Part shown: piece by piece, positions 48,712-64,000 of the stretch
Position numbering within the stretch: the first letter of the stretch is position 1
Layout: every line of letters starts with the position of its first letter
Source of the DNA: Neocallimastix lanati (nom. inval.)
Lineage: Eukaryota > Neocallimastigomycota > Neocallimastigomycetes > Neocallimastigales > Neocallimastigaceae
DNA length: 64,000 bases
Reading direction: 5' to 3'
Assembly: GCA_016946835.1 (NCBI GenBank)
Contig: JACVTC010000032.1
Location: forward strand, 530,001 to 594,000
The notes under the pieces: model-generated
Database searches by the model: none
What the model saw: the letters and a program-made list of their open reading frames with translations, nothing else
Told to the model about the DNA's origin: nothing
Translations under genes and position numbers: made by a program

Positions 48712-49175
48712 AGATAAACATTTAATTTAGACATAATTAATATTAAAATAATAATAATAAAAAAAAGATAAAGATAAACAAGCAATTTAGAAATAAATAA
48801 TATTAAAATAATAATAATAATAAATGATAAAGATAAACAAACAATTTAGAAATAAATAATATTAAAATAATAATAATAAAAAGATAAAGATAAACAAGCA
48901 ATTTCAGAAACAAATAATATTAACATAATAATAATAATAATAATAAAAAGATAAAGATAAATAAGCAATTTAGGAAGAATTAATATTGTAATAATAATAA
49001 AAAGATAAAGATAAATAAGCAATTTAGGAAGAATTAATATTGTAATAATAATAAAACAAAAGGATAAAATAAAGAAATAGAAGTAATTTAGAAAGATTAA
49101 ATATATTTTTTTTTTTTAAAAAAAAGATAAAGAATAAACAAGCATTTAGAAAGAATTAATATTAAAATAAATATA
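48712..49175 (+). repeat. Purine-rich minisatellite, about eight units
   Basis: Units of about 50-67 bp start GATAAAGATAAACAAGCAAT and continue TTAGAAATAAATAATATTAA plus ATAATAAT. Starts are near 48712, 48767, 48826, 48883, 48950, 49003, 49061 and 49125. Two units (48950 and 49003) are nearly identical, which suggests recent expansion. The + strand is strongly purine-biased with almost no C. Confidence 0.9.
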
Positions 49176-49904
49176 AATTAATTTATTAATCATAAATAAA
49201 AAAAAATAAAGTTCAAACTGAAATATTTAAAAATAGAAAAAATTAAGAAGTAATAAGATTTAGAATAACAGAGAAAAGTATAATAAAATGATAATATAAA
49301 AAAGAATAAAAAAGAATATATATTTTATAATAAATAAATAATGAAAATAAAAAACCTGAATGTAAAAAATAAAAAATAGTAGAATTAAAATAAGAGATAT
49401 ATTTATTTATAAAATAATAAAATAATAATAAAAAATAAAAATATGAAAAATGTATTTTATTTATTATTAGTATTATTGAAAATAATATATTATATTAAAA
49501 CCAAAAATATAAAGTAAATAAATAAATATTGAATTTGAATTTAATATAAAAAATAAAAACGAAATGAATATTATTATATATGTATACATAAATAAATATT
49601 GTATTTCAGGATATAGTAAAATATAAGAAATTGTTAATGTTTATAAGTATACATTTGAAGTTTCAATATATAAATTGTAAATTGGATTAAATTAAATAAT
49701 TTAAAATTTTTTAATAATTATTAAAATAATAATAAAGCTTTTTTTAATCAATGAATAATAATAATAAAAGGAAAATTAGTTTTATTTAATATTTTATAAA
49801 ACATATTATATATATAATATTTTAAAAAATAAAATGAATAATATAAAAATGATATTAAATATAAATTTATAATTTAATTAATATAATTAAAATGAAAGAA
49901 TAAA
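49176..49904. other. Region upstream of RhoGDI
   Basis: A-rich on the + strand, no coding signal. It must contain the RhoGDI promoter but no element can be named. Confidence 0.5.
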
Positions 49905-51271
49905 ATGTCTAATCCAAACATTGATCAACCAGTAAACAACGGTGATTCTTTAGAAGATCTTAACCCAGTAAGTATATTATAATAAATTATTAAAAAGTAA
50001 TTTTAAGCTAATAATGTTTGTTATTTTTTTTATTTTTAAAAGACCCAAACTGAAGGATACAAGGTTGGTGAAAAGAAAACTATTGATGAATTGAAAAATC
50101 TTGATGCCGAAGATGAAAGTTTAAACAAATGGAAAGAAGTAAATATAATGATAAATATAATAATAATTAAAGAAAAATAAATTAACTAGAAAAAATATTA
50201 TTATAAATATAATATTAAATAGTCCTTAGGTCTTAAGGCAGCTGTTGGTAAATATATAGAAGTGGTATATGATATAACAAAAAAGAAAAATTTTAGAAGA
50301 TAAAATTAAAATATTTAAAATTTATTAATTTAATAGGTCCAGCCGATGACCCACGTAAGGTTGTTGTATTATCTCTTGCTATGGTAATTGATGGTAGAGA
50401 TGATGTTGTATTAGATGTTTCTGATCAAGGTATATAGTAATTTAATAATAAATAAACTAAAGATGTTGATACTAAAATATTTTAAATTTTAAAGCAAAAA
50501 TTCCTACTCTTAAAGATAATCCAATAGTTATTAAGGAAGGTGTTACATACAAATTAAAGATTACTTTCAAGTAAGTGATTTTATTTATTAAATATTTCTT
50601 AATTTAAGATAGTAATTAACAAGTATATTTTATAGGATTCAACATGAAGTGGTCTCCGGTTTAAAATATCTTCATGTTGTAAAGAGAAAGGGAATTAAGG
50701 GTAAGCAATAAAATTTCTATAATTTATTATGAATAAATTTTAAAAATTTTATTAAATAAATTTATTATTTTTAATAGTTGACAGAGATGAAGAAATGATT
50801 GGTAGTTTTGGTCCAAAGCTTGAACCTTATGAAAAAACAGTAATAATAAAGAATTAAATAGTAATAAATTGAAATTGAAATTAAAATACTAATTAAAAAT
50901 AATTAAACAAAAATTACATATATAATAGTTCCCAGCTGAAGTAGCCCCAAGTGGTTTAATTTCGCGTGGTCACTACACCGTTAAAAGTCGTTTCGTTGAT
51001 GATGATAATGTTTGCCATTTAGAATTCGAATGGGTATATATTATAATTTAAATTATTTTAATAAAAATTTTATAAAAATATAATAAAATATTAATAATTA
51101 TTTTAAATATTTGTAATAATTCTAAATGAAAATTTTCTAAATACAGAGTTTTGATATTAAAAAAGGTATATTTATAATTCATTATAAACTTTAATAATAA
51201 TAATAATAAATTTATTGTATAATTAATATATATTTAAATTTAATATAATATAAATAACAGATTGGGAATAA
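49905..51271 (+). CDS. Rho GDP-dissociation inhibitor (RhoGDI)
   Basis: Ten small exons join in frame from MSNPNIDQP to the TAA at 51269: 49905-49967, 50043-50138, 50223-50247, 50337-50429, 50495-50570, 50636-50700, 50778-50839, 50929-51033, 51147-51165 and 51261-51271. The product is about 200 residues, the usual RhoGDI length. Visible blocks: the regulatory arm (GYKVGEKKTIDELKNLDAED), ADDPRKVVVLSLAMVIDG, EGVTYKLKITFKIQHEVVSG, LKYLHVVKRKGIKVDRDEEM, GSFGPKLEPYEKTFPAEVAP, SGLISRGHYTVKSRFVDDD and the terminal HLEFEWSFDIKKDWE. It extracts prenylated Rho GTPases from membranes by holding the lipid in an immunoglobulin-like pocket. Exon 9 has only 19 bases. Intact. Confidence 0.96.
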
Positions 51272-51844
51272 GCTATTTAATTTATTATTAATTAAATAGT
51301 GAAACAAATCGAAAGAGAATCAACAAAAATTGTTAGATTTTTAATGATAATGAATATAAAAAAAATAAAAAATAAAAAATTAAAAAATAAAATAAAAAAA
51401 TTTATATATAATAATAATTTTATATATATATATAAAAAGAATAATTAAAAAAAAAAAAAAAAAAAAAAAAAATGAAGTAAATATTCAAAATGAATAATAA
51501 ACAGAAGCATAAAACAATTATTCGTTAGGAAAAATTATATATAAAGTATATAATAAATAATATAATAAATAACAAACAAAACAAAAACAAAAATATAATA
51601 AAATAAAAAAAAATATATATATATATATTTTAATGAAAAATAAAGAAGTAGAATAATTACTTTAAAGTTTGTGTTAATAGTTTTACATCATATTTTAATT
51701 ATTATTTTTTTTTATTCATAAATATGAAAATTTATAAATAATTTTATTATGAACAAATTTTAAATTTCTATAATGTACAAAAATTTTTTTATATAATATG
51801 TATACAAAAAGTTTTATTCAAAAAAAAAAAAAAAAAAAACTAAG
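51272..51844. other. AT-rich DNA 3' of RhoGDI
   Basis: Poly-A tracts, TA runs; no gene. Confidence 0.6.
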
Positions 51845-52480
51845 AATATGGAGTAATAATTTATAATAGTTATAGTAATATTAGTAATAGTATTATTAGT
51901 AATGTTAGTAATAGTATTGAAAATAATGAGTATGTTGATTCTAGTGTGTGTGAAAAAGTGTTTAATTTCCTTCTTGGAGGAAGAAGTATTAATAACAGTA
52001 CAAAGGAATGGAAGGATCTATTTAGGTGCTAGATGAAATCAGGTGCTTATTCTGATACTCCATTCTTGGTGGTTACTACGGCTCTTCTTCAATCAATTAT
52101 ACCTATTGCTATTGGCCAGCAATGGTCTTTGTTCAATAGGTTCAAATCGAATGGTACTACTACTACTACCAAAAACGTCAATGCTGAAGAAACAGTAAGA
52201 CAGGCCAGCAGGGCTAGCACAACCCATGAAGATCATAATTTTGTATCTTAAAATTATGATTAACATTGTGAAGTCAAAATTAATTATTATACTTCAGTAT
52301 AATAATGCCCTTGTGAAGTCTTACAGATATTAATTAAATGAAACTAGAATACATTATACCATTATTTTATTTTATTTTGTGTTTTTTTTTTTTTTTGTTT
52401 ATTTTTTATCTTTTTTTTCTTTTTATTACATGTATTTTATCATATATTTAATTAATAAAGATGAAACAAGTTTGCTGCAG
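51845..52480 (+). pseudogene. LINE 3' fragment with ORF end and tail
   Basis: One frame reads VCEKVFNFLLGGRSINNSTK then EWKDLFRC and a TAG, continuing MKSGAYSDTPFLVVTTALLQ and IIPIAIGQQW. These align with the C-terminus of the intact LINE (CILLGGNAVF ... NVMPIVIGDFY). The ORF end is at 52251. A 3' region follows with AATAAAGATG near 52455. The poly-A is short or lost (TTAAAAAATATATA at about 52478). Truncated on the 5' side, with one stop inside the coding part. Confidence 0.8.
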
Positions 52481-52965
52481 TTAAAAAATATATATATATA
52501 TATAATAAATTCTTAAATAATATAAATGTGATTATATTATTTAAAAACCACTATATATTATATGCATTATACAAATGTAAATAATTCTATAATTGATAAT
52601 TATAATATTGTTTATTTAATTTTTTATTTTAATATATAATATCCATTACATATTACTTGGTATTAACAATATTATTTTTTAACTATTAGCTTATTAATAA
52701 ATTATGAATATTTTCATATATATATATATATTTTTTTTATGTAATTTAATTATTTCTATTATTTGTTTTATTATACAGATACAGTTTATAAAGAGATATA
52801 GTTATAGATATTAATTTTTATTGTGACTATATTTAATTTTATTTAAATTCCATAAAAGCAAAGAATAGTTATTATCATATTATAAGTTATTATTATTATT
52901 ATATTTATAAATATTATTATAAACAAAACCAGTGTATTTTATGATTTGTTTTGCAAATTATTATA

Positions 52966-57628
<4,663 letters not shown>

Positions 57629-57690
57629 TAATATCAATATTAAAAATAAATGCATATCTATACTAATATCAATGATAATAATAAAAGCAA

Positions 57691-58147
<457 letters not shown>

Positions 58148-58166
<19 letters not shown>

Positions 58167-58423
58167 CTGAGACTCTTAATCTATTATTGTTTAATATTTA
58201 TTTATTAATAATTAGATATATAACGCAAGTGTTATATAAATGGTTAACAAAGATTTAAAGTACGGATAAAATTACATGTTTTTATATTTAATTGTGGCTT
58301 GTTCTAGATACATACTAATTTATATTTTAATTTATAATTACAATATATTTAATATAATTTAATATTTTATTAAACTTAAGCTAGACTATAACTTTATATT
58401 AATAAAATTAACATACGTTAACA
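58148..58423 (-). repeat. 3' LTR of the young copia element, about 276 bp
   Basis: On the minus strand it starts TGTTAACGTATG directly after the purine tract and ends ATTACA, giving TG...CA termini. It shares GAGACTCTTAATCTATTA with the LTR of the decayed element near 20610. The 5' LTR lies beyond the window, so the outer end is inferred. Confidence 0.8.
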
Positions 58424-58435
58424 CTCCCCCTCAAA
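58424..58435 (-). other. Polypurine tract of the young copia element
   Basis: TTTGAGGGGGAG on the minus strand, abutting the LTR start and directly after the pol stop codon; it primes plus-strand DNA in LTR elements. Confidence 0.9.
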
Positions 58436-61400
58436 TTAGATTTTTTTAATATTAAAAATCTTATTTGCAAATATACACATTTTTGTACCATTAACATCTT
58501 TAGTGAGAGCGTCAGCTAACATTTCTTTTGTATCTTTGTATTCTAATTTTACTTTCCTTTTTACTATATTATCTCTATTAAAATGAAATCTAATATCTAT
58601 GTGTTTTAACTTTGTATTGATTTCACCATTTTCAATAGTTATTTTACTTGCTAAATTATCTGTGAAAATGGTAATTGTTTTATTATAATTTATTAATTCT
58701 TTTAAAATATTTCTGATCCATAGAATTTTTTTAATATTTTCGGATGTGCTAATGTATTCTGCTTCTGCTGTAGACGTAGCTACACATGTTTGTTTTTTAG
58801 AAATCCAGCATATGGGACTGTTTCCCATAAGTATTATTCCACCAGACGTAGATTTCCTGTCATTTAGATCACCTCCAAAATCGGCATCAGTGTATGCTAT
58901 TATTTCCCCTTGTCCATCATATACAATTTTATAATCTTTAGTACTATTTATATATCTGAAAATATTTGTTATTTTATTCCAGTCTGATATTGTGGGTTTT
59001 TCTGATTTTCTGGCAGCCTTGTTCACGGAGAATGCGATATCTGGCCTTGTGCATTTTGATAGATATATTAAGGAACCTATAGCACTCTTGTAGATTGTTT
59101 TATTGAAAGGTTTATTATTTTCAGAGATAGTGTTGTCTCCTGTGCATGGTGTTTTTCTTTTTCTCATTTCTTTTATATTAAATTTGTCTAACATATTATT
59201 TATAAAACTATTTTGTGATATAATATATTTATTCTTTTGTTTTTCAATTTTTATGCCAAGTATGAATTCGGCTGGTCCACAATTTGATATTTTAAATTTT
59301 TCTTTAATTTTTGTAATTATATTTTGTATTTCTTTGTCTTCACCAGTTATGATCATATCGTCTACATATAAACCTATGATGCATTTGGTTTTATTATTCT
59401 TTGAATATTTAAATATACACTTTTCAGATTTTATTTGTTTAAATCCATTTTTATTTAAAAATTTTGTAATCGTTTGGTTCCATTGCCTACCGGATTGTTT
59501 TAATCCGTATAGTGCTTTATTGAGTTTCCAGAATCCCCGCCCAAAGTTAGTATCACCTAGTGGAATAGTAGTGTAAATATCAGTATCTAATGGAGCGTTG
59601 AGATACGCAGCTTTAATATCTAATTGGTAGATATTCCAATTAAACTTAGCTGCTAAAGCGATAATAAGCTTTAATCCATCAATGTTTAAGGTAGGAGAAT
59701 AAGTAGGTTCATAATCAATACCTCTACGTTGTTTAAAACCTCTAGCAACTAGGCGAGCTTTAAATCTAACAATATTATTATTAGAATCTTTTTTGGTAGC
59801 AAAAACCCATTTTGTCGAAATAAGATTTTTGTTTTTAGGAATGTAATTAACGATGGACATAACATTATTATTGTATAAATTATTAAGTTCATCTTGTATA
59901 GCTTTATACCAGTAATTTTTATTAGGACAATTAATAGCTTCATTAAAACTATTAGGTGTATCAGAGTAAATTGTAAAAACCATTTTTTCATTATTGGAAA
60001 CATCATATTTAGGCCGAGAGATATCATTAGTAATATTAGAGAAAGTTTCAGGACTTAAAGGACGTTTGAGTACGGACTGATTGTTAATCCCTGTCATATT
60101 ATCAGACATATTTACATCTTGGTCAGAAATAATGGAAATAATATTATTATTAATGTAATTAGTATCAGAACCTAAATCATGGTTAATAGAATAAGAATCC
60201 TGGGGAGTTTTATCGCCAATAGGAATAACATCATTTTCATCTAAATTTGAACAATTAGAATTGTTAATTGATAGATTATAATCAACAACATTATCTAGTA
60301 AATTTTCATTAGTAGCAATAATATTATTATTAAAATTGTCATCTTTAATATATTTAGTGACAGAATCTTCATTATTTAAAGATTTATTAAGGGAAAGTTT
60401 AAATGTTTTATCAAAAGTATCATTTGTTACAGATGTATTGATTTTATTATTATCATTAATTATATTTTTATTATTGACATTTTGAAAAAAAATTTTATTA
60501 ATAAATTTTTGATTAATTTTTGAAAAATTTTTAAGTTTCATAGATTTATTACTGTTATCATTAATTTTATGTAACTTATTATCTTTATCAATAAATGTAT
60601 TAAAAGATTTTAATTTAGTGGAATTATTATTCATAATGTTATTATTCTTCGTCATTATTGGGTCTGAATTTAAATTATGAGATTTAATTATTTTACCATT
60701 ATCCAATGGTTGTAAATTAAATTTTTCTTCATTTTTTGAATAATTTTTATTATTAAAATTTTTTTCATTTTTAAATTTAGAAATATCAATATTTTCTTTA
60801 AGCGTTTTTACAGGAGTACTGGCAGGGGAATTTTCGGTTGGCTTGGAATCATTTATATTTGAGTTAACAGTATTAATCAGAGTCGGTAAAACGATATCAT
60901 TTTTACAGGATTTTTTACTATATTCCTTATGGGTAATTGAAGGATTTTCAGCATCTTTTCCTTTTTCTGCCCAATTATGTTTATTTTTATAATAATAACT
61001 GCATTCACCTTTTTCAATGTAAGAATTATTTACCACATTTTTTAATGAATGATTCAAATTATTTTTATTGTTTACATGGATATTGGTAAATATAAAATCA
61101 TTATTATTATTATTTAAAGAATTGTTATTGACATTTTGAAGTATATTTTGGTTTTCAAGTACTGTGTTAGTATTTTGTTTATTATAATTTTTATTTAAAC
61201 GAACTATATTATTGTTACTATGTTTTACATTAGTTGAAATTTCATTATTTACCTCAGAAATTACATTTGAATTAATATTATTTTTTGCGTATAAATTATT
61301 TTGTTCTAAAGTAATATTGTGTTTATTGTTATGTGTGTTATTTGTTTTATTAAAATCCAATAGTTTATTTGTTTTTGTGTCCTTTTCTAAGGTTATGGTT

Positions 61401-62997
61401 TTAATTTTGTTATTTTTATTGTTTAAATTAATTATATCGTCGTTGTTAATATTATAAACCATATTTTCTTTACCTTTATCTATATTTTTATTATTATTCA
61501 TATTATCTAAAGTATTAATAATTATTTTCGTGTTATTATCATGTAAATTATTTTCTGCTTCTATTTTATTATCCTCGTTATCCATGTTCATATTATTTAA
61601 ATTATCGTTTACAATAATGTTATTTAAATCAATATTATTATTATTTTCATTTAAATTATTAATTTCATTGTTTAGAACATTATTTATGTTTTCTATATTA
61701 TTAATTATATTTTCATTTATAATATGATTATTTTCATTATTATTATTATTTACTATATTATTATCAATTTTTGTAAAAGAGAAATATGGGTCCACAAATC
61801 CTTCTTTCTCATATATATAGTTTGCTGGACATTCCTCTAAACATTCTACTTCTCTGACATGGTGTATTCTTTTGTTTTTTATGTCCATAATCCTATATGA
61901 GTAATTTTTCTTGCTGAAACCAAGAAATATTCCTTCCTTTGCTTTTGGAGTGAAATTGGATTTGTTTTCCATATTATCAATATAATAACATTTACATCCA
62001 AAAGTTCTTAAGTGTTTTAAAGAAATACTTTTTCCTGATATGACTTCATCAGGTATTAAATTATTATTTCCTTCATGAGGAATCATATTATACAAATAAG
62101 CCGCATGTCTTACTGCATATTCCCAGAAATTTTCAGATAATTTTGCCCAAAATAATAAAGTTTTAGCTGTGTTTTTTATTGTTTGATTTATCCTTTCGGC
62201 TTTTCCATTATTTTCTGGACAATATGGTGGAGAGAATGATTTTTCAATTCCATTATCTTTACAGTATCTTCTTATTTTCTTATTTTTATATTCTTTACCA
62301 CCATCTGTTTTAAATATTTTAACTTTATAATTATCAAATTGATTGTTAAGGTATTTTAGAAAATCGATTATAATGTCTGGCGCTTCAGCTTTAGATTTTA
62401 AAGTGAAGAGCCAAACTTTCCACGAATATTCGTCCAAGAAAGTTATAAAATATTTTTTGTCATTAATAGAACTGTTATATGGCCCCGAAATGTCAGAGTG
62501 TATAACTTCAAGTATCTTGTTTGATTTACGATTGTTCCCATTATGTGGGGAATGCTTCATTTTTACTACTTTACATTCTTTACATTTTGGGATCTTGATC
62601 TCGTGTAGTTCTAAATGTTTAGAAATATTTCTTATATATTGATGGCCCATTCTTCTGTGCCATATTTCTAGACTGTTTTGTCCTAAATCATCTAATGATA
62701 AAATATTTTGATTATTTATTATACTTTTTGTGTTTATTTTAAATTGATTAAAATCAGTTGATAGAAACGTTCCGATAACATTTTTATCACAGTCAGATAT
62801 AGTCAATTTTACTTTTTCTTGACTTATTGGCTCAATAACGGATGTTATACCTATTTTTGCGAATTCGATGGCACTTATCAAGTTTTTATGTGCCTTTTTT
62901 GAATATAACACTTTGTTTAATTTTATATGGTAGTTGTTTATGGTAAATTCACAACTACCATATCCTTCAAAGTCTAAAGTAGTATTGTTTGCACATC
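58436..62997 (-). CDS. Copia Pol: integrase, Asn-rich linker, reverse transcriptase, RNase H
   Basis: Numbering from 62911. Integrase: zinc-binding HRRMGH and CKEC (about 85-113), catalytic Asp140 (HSDISGP), Asp203 (TDGGKEY) and Glu239 (NGKAER) with the classic 35-residue D-E gap. Residues about 370-1020 are a very long Asn-rich linker. Reverse transcriptase: KWVFATKK, FKARLVARGFKQRRGIDY, DIKAAYLNAPL, ALYGLKQSGRQW and YVDD (about 1182-1185). RNase H: YTDADFGGD and STAEAEYISTSE. The stop lies against the purine tract. The true reading starts upstream in gag-pro: codons before 62911 (LRCANNTTLDFEGYG) are open and would join the protease after one T is added in a T5 run (63006-63010). Confidence 0.95.
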
Positions 62998-64000
62998 TTA
63001 GTTGTAAAAATCTTCTTTATAATCTTTCAAAAGGTTTTTATCATTAGTTACATGTTCGTAAGCTCCACTATCATAATACCATTCAACTGTTTCGTTACTT
63101 TCTATATTTCTTTCAATTATGTTTACAGATTTTTCATCATTATTTATATTATATGGTTCATTTATTGATTCAATTAGCAAAGCATCATTAATATGTGGTT
63201 CACATAATAGTCTGATGTCTTCAAAATTATCATCTCTTTCGCTGTCACTTTCTTCATATTTAGAAGTTATTTTTTCCACTAAACCAAATGATTTTAATTG
63301 TTTTTCTTCATTTTTATGGTTTTTCTGGTAGAGTGATTGTTGCCTCCCTTCCTTTTTGTTTTCTCTTGCTTTCATATTGTATTTACAATCTTTTGTGAGA
63401 TGTCCTCTTATCTCACAAATATGACAATATAAATTTTTGTTAGTTTTGTTATTGTTTCTGTTTATTTTCTTAACAAAACCTTTTCCTTTATGATAGTTTT
63501 TATTTTTATAACGTTTTTCAATTAGATCTATATCCATTGGATCATCATGATCATCATGTTCATCCATTGTATTTTCCCAATTTTCTAGATATGATCTAGC
63601 TGAAATTCTATCTTTTATACTTTCATATAATTGTCTGGCGGTAGTTTCTAAAGTTACATCTATAATGTTTTTAAAGTCATTTGGTAAAATATTGAACATG
63701 TACTTTAATTTTTCCCTTCAGTCAAATTTACTCCGGCATCTTCCATTTCACCGAATATTTCATTTACGCTATCAGCCATCTTCATTATTTGGCTGCAGTC
63801 ATTTGCCTTAAGTTTTCGCAATTTCTTGAGCCAGTATTCCGTGTCATTATTCTTATCACCGTATTTTGAAGTTAGTTTTTCCATAATTGTGAATGTTTTC
63901 TTCATTCTACTAACTTCCCTTAATATTTTTTCTTCAACGTTTTGAATCACCATAAGCATTAACTGAGAGTCTTTCTCTTCTGCTTTAGCAATGATTCTAT
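62998..64000 (-). CDS. Copia Gag-protease, split by a one-base gap and cut by the window
   Basis: Segment 63959-63705 (within a frame that continues past the edge) reads as Gag (EYWLKKLRKLKANDCSQIMK). Segment 63699-62998 reads FNILPNDFKNIIDVTLETTA, then a CCHC zinc knuckle (CHICEIRGHLTKDC, nucleic-acid binding) and the protease active site (YYDSGAYEHVTND). The two Gag segments join if one A is added to the A5 run at 63709-63713 (minus strand). Between knuckle and protease is an acidic stretch. In copia elements Gag packages the RNA and the aspartic protease cleaves the polyprotein. Confidence 0.92.

Noticed and set aside
58746-62642. Several + strand open frames opposite the copia pol gene
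   Set aside because: They are antisense shadows of a well-supported pol frame and match no family.
63006-63010. Programmed -1 frameshift between protease and pol
   Set aside because: The site lacks a proper XXXYYYZ heptamer in the zero frame, and a similar one-base break occurs in gag, so simple deletion or sequence error is likelier.

Overview
This window is from a eukaryote with an extremely AT-rich genome. Genes are split by short AT-rich spliceosomal introns, there are long (AAT)n/(ATT)n arrays, and most intergenic DNA is nearly pure A/T. One gene is a clear IFT27 homologue, which implies a flagellated cell. With the fungal-looking RhoGDI, the FERRY3-like and WNK-like genes and the Ty1/copia and LINE elements, the best guess is a zoosporic (chytrid-like) fungus. 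An anaerobic gut fungus (Neocallimastigomycota) fits the base composition, but that is inference.

Host genes, left to right: IFT27 (2191-3405, -); an Asn/Ser-rich basic protein of unknown function (5688-7525, +); F1 ATP synthase alpha subunit with an N-terminal extension (8501-11241, -), head-to-head with a FERRY3/C12orf4-like gene carrying a UBA domain (11783-15358, +); an EndoU-family endoribonuclease (21867-23379, -); a decayed WNK-type kinase (26334-28480, -); an interrupted unknown gene (31437-32129, -); eIF3 subunit L (33144-35693, +); RhoGDI (49905-51271, +); and an LRR plus degenerate PP2C protein (52966-56775, -). They look like ordinary, individually transcribed housekeeping or signalling genes with no shared pathway.

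Mobile DNA makes up much of the rest. There is a decayed copia element with both LTRs recognisable (about 16.93-20.76 kb). A full-length LINE (36203-41258) has an intact 1361-codon ORF, two 119-bp 5' monomers and a 12-bp target-site duplication. Two older LINE 3' fragments (42.46-43.20 and 51.85-52.48 kb) and a gag-like relic (43.2-43.9 kb) lie nearby. A young copia element runs off the right edge (58148-64000); its single gag-pol frame is broken only by two one-base losses in homopolymers. A tandem array at the left edge (121-905) resembles LINE 3' tails.

The most unusual signals are: four spaced stem-loops at 30450-30649 whose stems differ on both sides while the loop is conserved; a 44-bp perfect palindrome whose right half forms the outer end of the young copia LTR; strong hairpins at 44254-44324 and 45769-45828; a purine-rich minisatellite at 48712-49175; and a 43-bp tandem repeat that duplicates the last codons of the FERRY3-like gene. 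No tRNA, rRNA or CRISPR array was found.
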